Shown: positions 55,787-64,000 of the stretch, in pieces | How the letters are laid out: each line of letters starts with the position of its first letter | How positions within the stretch are numbered: position 1 is the stretch's first letter | DNA from: Choristoneura fumiferana | Taxonomy: Eukaryota; Arthropoda; Insecta; Lepidoptera; Tortricidae | NCBI RefSeq assembly: GCF_025370935.1 | Contig: NC_133491.1 | Coordinates: forward strand, 1,697,926-1,761,925 | Length of the DNA stretch: 64,000 bases | Direction of reading: 5' to 3' | Position numbers and translations under genes: made by a program | Notes under the pieces: generated by a model | What the model was told of the DNA's origin: nothing | The model's input: the letters and a program-made list of their open reading frames with translations, nothing else | Database searches by the model: none

Positions 55787-58700
55787 GTAATGGATCAATC
55801 AACTTTTTAGTGTTGTTATTCTGCCCGTAACCAGAAGGCATCAGTGGAAACACTTTGATAGAAAAATGTTTGCAATTTATTTATTGAAACAGGCGTTACT
55901 TTGCGAAGGTCCGTATCAATTAACTAAAACCATTACTTGCTTTGCTCACGACACAGTCAGTCAATGTATGAGGTGCATAGGATAAATTCGTGTCTGTATC
56001 GTTGTCCAGCGGTGGTGTAGCGGTATAGCACACGGCACGGAATGCCGAGGACCTGGGTTCGATTCCCAGCGCTGGTCTTATTTTTCTGGTTTTTCTGTGC
56101 ATCTATATTTCAGTTTGTATTTTTGATATAGGTTTTACGGGATGTCCGTAAAAGTAACAAAAAATTTGGAATTGAAATAAAAAATACAAAAAGATTCCAA
56201 ACAAACAATCTTAACTCAATGTTCAATCAATCAATCAAATGCTTTGCTTTATTCGAAACGCGTCACTGTAGGTTGGGTTTGTATTATTTGCTAAGTAATT
56301 GTTTTAGTTTAATAACACGTACCACAGGATAGGAGTTCTGAAAACAGCTGGTTGACAAAAATGGTGGCCAAAAGGCTGGGATCTATATTTTTTTACAAAT
56401 TAGCATTTTCATCACCACTTTTATGATGATAATGATGTTGAATGTCCAAAATGAAAGATCCTGAAAATATTAACAGGTGTTCGCAGCAAATATTCCGGAT
56501 TAGATAACTAATCTTATCTTATCTTAGTATTTAAATGCCTAATAGCCTAAACCGAGTCAATTACCGTTAAGCCGAAGTTCAACTCAGAATGAATCATGAA
56601 ATGAAGATAATAACTACTAGAAAACATCGTGAGGAAACCTGCACAACCTGCAAAGAAATTCAGTGGCGTAGTTTCCCACGTGGGAGCTACGGCCCGAGCC
56701 CTCTCATTCTGAGAGGAGGCCTGTAGTTCATGAATACTTTTTTGAGATAATAGTGTGTTTTGCCTTGCTTTCCAAGCCAGTGAGCTGGAGTCTGAAGTTC
56801 ATAATTGGGTATAGAGAGCGCTGCTGGCCGTTATCGCATCAGGCCATAAGTCCCTTTTTGCGATACCCTTGTAGGTGGTAGGCTTGTGCAAGGTCCACCC
56901 GCATTGCTACCACCATCTTACTCGCTAATCCTGCTGTGAAGCAGCAGCGCTTGCACTGTTGTGTTTTGGCGGAGAGTAAGACAGCCGGTGAAATTACTGG
57001 CACTTGAGGTATCCCATCTTAGGCCTCTAGGTTGGCAACGCATCTGCAATCCCCTTGGTGCAGTTGCAGGTGTCTATGGGCAGTGGTGATCTCTTACCAT
57101 CAGGAGACCCACTTGCTCGTTTGCCTTCCAGCCGAATAAAAAAAACCCTCGGATGCGTCCTATTATAAAACTGGACACGGCATGAACAAGTGACTCTCGC
57201 AGTTTTAACAGAGATTCGAATTTTTCAGATTGGGTGCAAGTGAGTGCAGCTGTGGTGGAGTTCACGTTTGGCGCGCTGATCGCGTGGTGGGGGCAGGCGA
57301 GGAAGAACCTGGCGCTGTCAGGATGGCTGGTGGCCGCTGCTGCATCTGGTCTGCTGGTCCTGGCCTTCCCGTTTGAGGACGTTGACGTGTATCCTGTAGG
57401 TACGTTCCTTGAGCCATCAAGTGAGCACTTTATCATGTTCGTCATTTCCAACAACCGGTGGAGAAACGAGTTCATGAGTTGGGACCACGTCTCGGCAAAT
57501 GTAGTGTAGGACGCCCTCCGGCCAGGTGGAGTGACGATCTGCGAAAGACTGCTGGTAGAAGCTGGATGCGTCGCGCTGAGGACAGGGCGTAATGGCGCTC
57601 ATTCGGGGAGGCCTGTGTCCAGCAGTGGACTGTTGAGCTGACGATGATGGTCACGTCCGATCTTATCCAGGTGTCTAAAATTAATCTGGAATGCTTCAGC
57701 AGATAGTTGAATTAAGATTGAAAACTTAGTCACTTTTTTGATGCGGTAAGTAGACTTTGAACATCGAATTTAATGCATGACGAACTACATAATTAACACT
57801 CCTGAGAAATCTTTACAAGAATGATAAGTTTAAGTACCCCAACCACCTGCGATACCCAATAATATCTCATCATCATTATCATCATCCCAGCTTATTTATA
57901 TACGTCCTACTACTGGACACAGGTCTAATTTCAGAATGAGATGGCTCGGGCCGTAGTTCCTGCTCTACCCCAGTGCGGAATATGACACACTTGAACTGTC
58001 TCAGTAACTTCTTTTTGAATGCTTTTAAAGTGTGCACGAGTTCTTGTCCTTGGCCAGTTTTTAAAGAATTTGCTCTTTTTTTCAGAGCTCTGCGGCGGTG
58101 AAGAAATAGCAGCCCTTTCATACCGCTCAAGTCAGATGGATCCGAACGTCATACCCCGAGTAGCCGTGCTGGTGCTGACTGCGGCCTTCTGCGCCATCGG
58201 TAGACTCAGCGTGTGGGCGCACGGGCTGACCTATCTGGACGACCATGAGCCTGAGAATGGGGCTTATTTCTATGGTAAATAGCGCATACTCGTGATTTAT
58301 TATTTTGCATATATATAATTATGATTTATTATTATCCGGTTCGAAGGACCATTACATGTTTCGACACAATAAAACATATGAAAGATTATTTTTAAATAGC
58401 TGTATTCCACTAAATTATACATATACTTGTAGATAGGTTGGTTTGGCCGCTCGCATCGGCGTATAGCATGCGACAGATTGACAGGTTGCTTGATGTACGT
58501 CTTGTACAAGTGTACATCTCGATCGTTTGAAGATATCAATTAAATTAAATTCATATTATTATAAGTAGTTAGGTGACTCACTCGATCTTTATTTCATAAA
58601 AAAATCCACTACCGTTACATTAGAACTACTTTGTTCACCAGGAATGCTGATCTCGATCCGGCTGTCTCTGGGGCTGAACTCCGTGTCCTGGCTGGAACCG

Positions 58701-61700
58701 TTCGCGATGAGGAGAATATGGTGGATCGTGCAACTTATCATCTGCAGCCTCGCGCTTTTCTTTGCTTTCCTCTTCACTCTCTTCCCGAGAAGGATGGAAA
58801 AGTACCAGCTGGTGGAGGATGAGATCGCCAACAAAGGTAAGTGCTTACGAAGATTAAAAAGTCAGAGATACTGCGTCTAATCAAAAATTGGGGAACGAAA
58901 GCAAAATGCCCCAAAAGCAATATTGAGGACGTTTGTGTTGCAACACTTGCAACCAGGGTTAAATTGCAGCAGCCAGTCATAACTTTCCAATTAAGACTTT
59001 GCATTAAAAAACTAAGCTTTCTTTAAATTATAAACCCTATGAACCCTCTGTTCTCAAAGGAGACCTTGCAGTGAGACGTATATAGGATTTAGTTGTACCT
59101 CCAGATTCAGAAGAAGTTATCAGTCTTATCTTTATTATCTTGCAGGCCTTGTTCAAACGCTAAGTCGTGTGCTCAAAAATAAGACGTTCCTTGTGCAGAG
59201 TGCAGCTCTCTCCTGCCTCTATACTGCCGTGTTCAGCTTCATACGATTCGATTCTGACTTTGTCCAGGTTTGTTACATACAAAGTGTATTGAGATGTTTC
59301 ATCTAGTTAGGTCATCTGAGTCGTCCTTTTTAGGGTTCCGGAGTCAAAATGGCAAAAACTGAACCCTTATAGTTTCGTCAAGTCCGTCTGTCTGTCTGTC
59401 TGTCTGTCCGTCCGTATGTCACAGGCATTTTACTCGAAAACTACAAGATGTATATCAATGAAATTTGGAGTACAGATGTCTTGTCAAAGCCGCTATTTAG
59501 TTTTGTAGTTAAATTACAAAAATAAATATTTATAGGGGGGGCACTCCATACACGTAACAGAAATTGAAACGCACGTAAGTGCCGTGAAGATACGCTCTTT
59601 TTCTGGTAAGTATTTTAATTGTGTTATAAACGCACATAATATTACTTGATTTTTTTCGTAATGGCTACGTAACCCTATCTTGGGCGTTTCCGACACGCTC
59701 TTGGCCGGTTTTTTATTTTTTATAATTTATTGAATCAGGCATTACTCTGCGGAGGTCCATATCAATTTAGGCTGCGTTTACACCAGATATGTGCGAGGGT
59801 GTGTTGTGTGGAATGTGTTTTTCATCAACCAATTAAACGCTTCATTTACCTATACTCGCTACGCTCAGCTGTTTCCACTAGAGCTGTACCTACTGTGTGA
59901 GGATAGATAAATTAAGTGTTTCTATTTGTTCATGAAAAGCACAATCCTCGCAAAAAAATTCTGGTAGCAAGAAATATTACTTTGCACACGCGCGACCTTC
60001 CTTACGTCTATACAACAGACATGGTGTCTCATGTAGCTCCTTCAGCTCCGCGCAATCATCACCACCACCAGACTACACTGACGCGTTATTAATCCAACCA
60101 TAGTTGATCATCAGAGCAACACACCGTTCACCATGCTATTGTGTTGCTGTGATGATGGACTCTGATTAATGTGGGTAATTACATTTATTAGGGTGTTTTG
60201 TAAAAGTTTTCCACTTAAACTTTTTGAAATTTCCAGGCTCAGTTCCACGTTGAAACCGTAAGGGAGGACCCCCGCGCGTCGCGTGCTATCACCGACCGAT
60301 TCCGGACCTTTGTCGTTATCTTATTCATCATGGTAAGGTACGCTTCAGGCTATTTTACCTGAGTGAATACGAGTAAACTTATTGTTCTGAATATTGATGC
60401 TCATAATTTTGGACGGTCTTTTGGAAACTCAACCTCCTAAAGGGGAAAAATGAGTGTTAATGTTAACCCGTCGGGGATTAAAAACTGACTCTTTTCTTCA
60501 GCTGTTCCGCACGTACTTCTCCGTGCGGCGGACTGTAGGCGTGAAGGCCACGACGGCGGCCCGCGTCGGGGGCCTCTTCGCTATCGTGGTCGCCGTGCCC
60601 TTCGTAGTCCTGGCTTCCATCCACTGCGAGCTGGGGGATGTCGGGGGCCCAGGACGGGGGTACATACAGCCCTGGTGCAGCACACACTGTGGGTAAGATA
60701 TGTTCTGAAAAAATCAAAATCAAAAACGTTTATTCTGTAAGTAGACAGCAAAGGGATCTTTCACATATCACTTTTTTAACTACCAGCGCTTTCGGAAAGA
60801 CCATCATTGCTAAGAAGAATGCGCTGCAAGAAATATGGCAGAAAGTCATTTTTTCAAAACAAAACAAATGACTACTTAGGTAGCATTTGGTCATATCGTG
60901 TGTAGGTTCAATCATCAACATCCCAGCCTAAATACGTCTCACTGCTGTACACAGGCCTCTTCTCAGAATGAGAGGGTCTGGGTCGTAGTTTCTACGCGGG
61001 CGCAATGCGGATTGGAAACTTCACACACACTATTGAATTGATGGGGGAGGCATTCGTTCAAAAAACTCAGAGGTGCGAGCCGGTATTTAATCCCACGATC
61101 CTCTGCTTAGGAGGCCATAGGTCAAGTCACTAGGCTACTACGGCGAGATCTGTCAATACGGTTCTTGTTGGAGGGGTCAAATGTTTCTGTTACATGCTGT
61201 ATTCTTGGCAGGTGTGACTCAGAAAGATATGGGTTCAGTCCAGTATGCGCCGTCAACACTTCAACGACGTATTTCTCGCCGTGCCATGCCGGCTGCAGGA
61301 GCTATACGGACCTGAATGGATTCTTGTAAGTTCATTATTATTAGAGTCCAAGACATTATACACTACTAGAGATTATACATTAACTGAGCACTTAAGAAAT
61401 CCATGGGGACTGCTTGTCCATATTGTTCTGTTTAAGCTTTCATCTTTACCGTTTTATCGAGGGCGTTTGGTGCTGCAACAATACGCTACGCCTTCAGTTT
61501 ATCGTACAATGTGAATGCAAACTAATTTATAAATGCGAAAGTGACTTTGTCCGTCCATCTGTCTGTTACTATTTCACGAACCGATTTAGATGAAATTTGG
61601 TATGGAGATAGTTTGAGAGAAGTTTTTATCCCGGAAAATTGTGTAGTTCCCTCGGGACAGCGAAAAAAAATAATTCGCAGACGCTAGCTAGTAGACAGTA

Positions 61701-64000
61701 GCTGTTTAAAGTAAGCAAAAGCTAGTGTCTTTTTTATATTTATGTTGTATAAAATGCATGTTAGTTTAGACTGTTCCCACCTGAGGCAGCCCCAACAACA
61801 TCCTAAATACATTGTAATTTGGACGCGTAGGGCACTGTAATCTTTCTGAGTATAGTCAGTCCACAGGCTGCTGGTGTTATATTATATGATTGGCTAAACT
61901 CGCACGTGGTTCCAGGGTGTTTGAAGAGTGCGCGTGCGTCGGCGGCGTGGTGGCTCGCGGCGCGTGCTCGCTGCCGGGCTGTATCTCTTCGTTCAACTAC
62001 TATCAGCTCATGTTCGCGCTGATGCTCGCGTTTGGAGGTATGCTCCCGGTAGAAACAAATCCTTCTATTTCACAAGTGTGTGTTGGGTTCAGGGTTATCG
62101 TCGCCATATCAAGCCATAGGCCTCCATAAACATGTTGGGTAGGTTAGGTCCCAAGAAAGTGTAAAGTAACAGGAGTTCAAATGTTTACTAAAGACATTTC
62201 AGAGTTCAGAAATGGTTCAACCTGTCACAGTTCGGCCTTCATGGAACTTTATGCCGCGCATAGTACCTAATACTTTAATTATCAGCTTGCAGCGCCAGTA
62301 CGAGTATTTCTGGGTTGATGTAACTTAGGGGATGAAAATCCCTACATTCGAGCATACTCTATTCATAAAAGGACACCCACCTGTCGTTCTGTAGGTACAG
62401 TCGGTGGCTTAGCATAAGTATCCACTTTTCTATGCCACTAGTATGAAAAACTGGATACATACTCGTAAGTTAGGGAACCGACCGTACATACCGTTATGAG
62501 TATCTTTGCCAGCGGTGGTTGCTTTCTATTTGGGACCCTTCCTTAGTCGATTGCTCCTTATCTTTTAATAAACAACATGTTGCGTTGGTTTCAGAACATT
62601 CACTTAACTTTGTTACAGGCGCCTCCCTTCTGATGCAAGGTATGGTCTTCCTCCGGACGGTAGCGATCTCCGACAAGACAGTGGCAGTCGGAGCTTCGTT
62701 TGCCACCGTAGCTCTGCTGTCGCATGTCCCCGGTTTCCTGCTCTACATGCTGATCAGTCGTGAGTATCATCATCAGTGGGCGACAGAGCTTTGCTCGGGC
62801 TAAAACTCCATAATAAGCGTTTTCCCTGAAATTATTATTATCACCCTCAATGGCGGCCTTAAGTAGTGTTGTGAAAAATGCTCATTTTGAGACTTAAAGA
62901 CTCGAACCCTAAAGACTCTCGAGGCTTAACGACTCAAAGGCCGCAAAGATGGTTTCTTGCATCCATCCATATGCATAAAATAAGCCAATTCAATTCTCAA
63001 ATATAGGCGAGTCTTCAAGACTCGGGAGTCTTAAGAGTTCGAGTCTTTAACCCTCGAAATGAGCGTTATCCACGACTCTAGCCTTAAGGCTTGGGCCAAT
63101 GTCAGTTAAATGAAAGATAAATATATTCTTCTTCTTCACGTTGTACGGTTATTGTAGTTTTTGCAACTTGATAGCAAAATTCTAGAAACAACGCGGAGAT
63201 AACTTGCGCATTAAAAAATGACAGACACGAGAGCAATAGGTATAGAATTTTGTGATCATTGTTAAAGTTAATCGCCGCATAAAACACTATCAAAATTATA
63301 CTTCAACTAGCTAAATAAGCAGAAATACCAAAATTAAATATCGTCCACATCCGCCATGCCATGTTCGAATGCTACAAATCGAATCTTTCCTAGAAATATG
63401 ACCAAGCTAGATCGATTTGTCAACATTGCTCTTTTAAAGGTATTAGATAGATAGATGAACAGATCACTCCTTATTGAATCAGGCGTTGAAAGTATGGCCG
63501 AATATTAACAACATAAAGATGGAATCGGTCCCCATTCCTGGTCGTATGGTTATGAAACGTAGATAATCAGGTTGCAGGTGGTAGGACCTTGTGCAAGGTC
63601 CGCCCGGATTGCTACCACCATCTTGCTCGCTAATCCTACCGTGAAGCAGCAGTGCTTGCACTGTTGTGTTTCGGCGTGGAGAGTAAGACAGCCGGTGAAA
63701 TTACTGGCACTTGAGGTATCCCATCTTAGCCCTCTAGGTTGGCAACGCATCTGCAATACCCTGGTGTTGCAGATGTTTATGGGCGGTGGTGATCTCTTAC
63801 CATCAGGAGACCCACTTGCTCGTTTGCCATCCAGTCGAATAAAAAAAAATGGAATCATCATCATCATCATCTCCTCGGTACCGGACCGATCTGGATGAAG
63901 TCAGATCGGAAGGAACTGAATTACTTGTGTCATCTAACGCTGCTTAGTGGTAACTTTGTTTTTAATAACATTGTATCTTTCAGACTTGAGCTGCGCCTTC
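55610..64000 (+). CDS. Organic anion transporter (OATP/SLCO family), runs off the right edge
   Basis: A plasma-membrane uniporter/exchanger family for bulky organic anions such as steroid conjugates. Exons: 55610-55786, 57229-57399, 58086-58274, 58642-58836, 59146-59267, 60237-60332, 60502-60692, 61212-61325, 61916-62037, 62619-62759, 63984 onward; every junction is in phase. Landmarks: HGLTYLDDHEPENG after TM4, a Kazal-like extracellular loop between TM9 and TM10 with 11 Cys (WCSTHC, FSPVCAV, TYFSPCHAGC, CACVGG, GACSLPGC), and TM10-TM11. About eleven TM segments are visible and the C-terminus is cut off. The usual RWIGAWW signature before TM6 is degenerate (MRRIWWIVQ) and the TM5-TM6 segment is short, so this is a divergent member. 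Confidence 0.88.
55885..55930 (-). mobile_element. Terminal fragment of the large TIR family
   Basis: AACAGGCGTTACTTTGCGAAGG, as at the ends of 11059-11911. Confidence 0.5.
56005..56077 (+). mobile_element. tRNA-like SINE head
   Basis: TCCAGCGGTGGTGTAGCGG through GGGTTCGATTCCCAGCGCTGG. The acceptor arms pair over six bases, but the anticodon loop lacks the invariant T, so it is read as a tRNA-like repeat, not a working tRNA. Confidence 0.5.
56625..56722 (+). mobile_element. SINE 3' fragment
   Basis: ACATCGTGAGGAAACCTGCA and TCTGAGAGGAGGCCTG. Confidence 0.65.
56871..57146 (+). mobile_element. A-tailed SINE or LINE-tail repeat
   Basis: GTAGGTGGTAGGCTTGTGC start and a CCGAATAAAAAAAA end. Stops 82 bases before an OATP exon. 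Confidence 0.8.
57229..57399 (+). CDS. OATP exon, TM2-TM3
   Basis: Acceptor GAATTTTTCAG, donor GTAG|GTACGT. Reads DWVQVSAAVVEFTFGALIAW and LALSGWLVAAAASGLLVLAF, matching the OATP TM2-TM3 pair. Confidence 0.85.
57500..57655 (+). pseudogene. Non-LTR reverse-transcriptase tail remnant
   Basis: Codes a decayed ARWSDDLRKTAGRSWMRRAE-type tail and ends GCAGTGGACTGTTGAGCTGA with GATGATG. Confidence 0.65.
57876..57985 (-). mobile_element. SINE 3' fragment
   Basis: CATCATCCCAGCTTATTTAT and GGGCCGTAGTTCC; minus strand. Confidence 0.65.
58086..58274 (+). CDS. OATP exon, TM4
   Basis: Acceptor CTCTTTTTTTCAG, donor TATG|GTAAAT. Reads ELCGGEEIAALSYRSS, TM4 (PRVAVLVLTAAFCAIG) and HGLTYLDDHEPENGAYFY, a strong OATP landmark. 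Confidence 0.92.
58642..58836 (+). CDS. OATP exon, TM5-TM6
   Basis: Acceptor TTGTTCACCAG, donor AAAG|GTAAGT. TM5 (MLISIRLSLGLNS), degenerate signature (PFAMRRIWWIVQ), TM6 (LIICSLALFFAFLFTLFP), then RRMEKYQLVEDEI. About 15-25 residues shorter than usual between TM5 and TM6. Confidence 0.85.
59146..59267 (+). CDS. OATP exon, TM7
   Basis: Acceptor ATTATCTTGCAG, donor CCAG|GTTTGT. Reads LVQTLSRVLKNKTFLVQSAA, then a hydrophobic segment to FIRFDSDFVQ. Confidence 0.85.
59330..59712 (+). mobile_element. GGTTCCG-ended repeat family, short copy
   Basis: AGGGTTCCGGAGTCAAAATG start and a CGTTTCCGACACGCTCTTGG end. Confidence 0.65.
59725..60160. mobile_element. Rearranged copy of the large TIR family
   Basis: TTGAATCAGGCATTACTCTG, CACACGCGCGACCTTCC and CACTGACGCGTTATTAATCC as in 11059-11911, with other sequence in between. 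Confidence 0.55.
60237..60332 (+). CDS. OATP exon, TM8 start
   Basis: Acceptor GAAATTTCCAG, donor CATG|GTAAGG; exactly 32 codons, phase 0 both sides. Reads AQFHVETVREDPRASRAI and FRTFVVILFIM. Confidence 0.82.
60502..60692 (+). CDS. OATP exon, TM9 and start of the Cys-rich loop
   Basis: Acceptor TTTTCTTCAG, donor GG|GTAAGA. Reads LFRTYFSVRRTVGVKATT, TM9 (GGLFAIVVAVPFVVLAS), HCELGD and QPWCSTHC. Confidence 0.9.
60713..60866 (-). mobile_element. LINE 3'-end copy, short
   Basis: CTACCAGCGCTTTCGGAAAG and GAAGAATGCGCTGCAAG. Confidence 0.65.
60910..61146 (-). mobile_element. tRNA-derived SINE, near full length
   Basis: The minus strand ends in the tRNA-like head (CCTCTGCTTAGGAGGCCATA with the complement of the B box). 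The core TCCCAGCCTAAATACGTCTC is at the left. Confidence 0.7.
61212..61325 (+). CDS. OATP exon, Kazal-like loop
   Basis: Acceptor ATTCTTGGCAG, donor TT|GTAAGT. Reads CDSERYGFSPVCAVNTSTT and YFSPCHAGCRSYTDLNG, the conserved extracellular Cys motif of OATPs. Confidence 0.95.
61528..61690 (-). mobile_element. Lep1/Helitron-like repeat
   Basis: TTTATAAATGCGAAAGTGAC start and an AGACGCTAGCTAGTAG end. Confidence 0.6.
61916..62037 (+). CDS. OATP exon, last loop Cys and TM10
   Basis: Acceptor GTGGTTCCAG, donor GGAG|GTATGC. Reads VFEECACVGGVVARGACSLP, GCISSFNYYQ and LMFALMLAFG. Confidence 0.92.
62619..62759 (+). CDS. OATP exon, TM10-TM11
   Basis: Acceptor ACTTTGTTACAG, donor GTC|GTGAGT. Reads ASLLMQGMVFLRTVAISDKT and GASFATVALLSHVPGFLLYM. 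Confidence 0.92.
62864..63080. mobile_element. hAT-like MITE, 217 bp
   Basis: An 8-base duplication GCCTTAAG flanks it (62856-62863, 63081-63088). Ends TAGTGTTGTGAAAAATGCTC and GAGCGTTATCCACGACTCTA are inverse. Rich in GACTC/GAGTC words. Confidence 0.8.
63085..63385 (-). repeat. Dispersed repeat, inverted partner of 43990-44300
   Basis: AAGGCTTGGGCCAATGTCAG through CATCCGCCATGCCATGTTCG on the opposite strand. The hAT-like MITE inserted at one end of it. Confidence 0.7.
63571..63849 (+). mobile_element. A-tailed SINE or LINE-tail repeat
   Basis: Full copy with GTTGCAGGTGGTAGGACC start and A tail; (ATC)n follows. Confidence 0.8.
63984..64000 (+). CDS. OATP exon, start only
   Basis: Acceptor TGTATCTTTCAG. 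The first two bases complete a His codon, then LSCAF as at the cytosolic/extracellular turn after TM11 of OATPs; cut off by the window edge. Confidence 0.75.

Noticed and set aside
56005..56077. tRNA gene
   Set aside because: B box and partial acceptor pairing are present, but the anticodon stem-loop is wrong, and similar heads occur in SINEs.

Overview
This window looks like nuclear DNA of an insect, most likely a moth or butterfly. The reasons are short intron-split exons in AT-rich DNA, a NAB-type co-repressor, a CLIP-domain serine protease and an OATP transporter, and a dense load of repeats of the kind usual in Lepidoptera: tRNA-derived SINEs ending in (GATGAT)n, 3'-end pieces of RTE-like LINEs, TTA/TAA-flanked MITEs and Lep1/Helitron-like pieces. 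No bacterial, organellar or intact viral genes were seen. Genes were assembled by hand from open frames, splice sites, intron phase and conserved motifs; nothing was checked against a database.

Layout. 1-9.1 kb holds the 3' half of a plus-strand nab gene (transcriptional co-repressor). NCD1 and most of NCD2 lie in the exon at 2107-2852 and the rest of NCD2 at 3369-3496. There are two possible C-termini: a short one ending at 4582, and a longer one using three further exons ending at 9058. 9-24 kb is almost entirely repeats. At 24.56-25.16 kb is the start of a small secreted His/Gly/Tyr-rich protein whose 3' exon is uncertain. 25-30 kb is repeats.

30.0-50.9 kb holds one plus-strand gene of nine coding exons (1,710 bp, 569 codons plus stop) for a secreted CLIP-domain trypsin-like protease. 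All phases close. One intron uses a GC donor. Three of its introns carry tandem, decaying copies of the neighbouring exon, each including splice sites.

55.6 kb to the window end holds a plus-strand organic anion transporter (OATP/SLCO family) of at least eleven exons, running off the right edge. A tiny candidate first exon lies at 54134-54146.

The three main genes are not functionally linked as far as can be seen: a nuclear co-repressor, an extracellular zymogen of a proteolytic cascade and a membrane transporter. The most unusual feature is the repeated exon-fragment duplication in the protease gene. The repeat landscape also shows clear nested insertions with target-site duplications, several long hairpin elements, and an odd family built from alternating short motifs.
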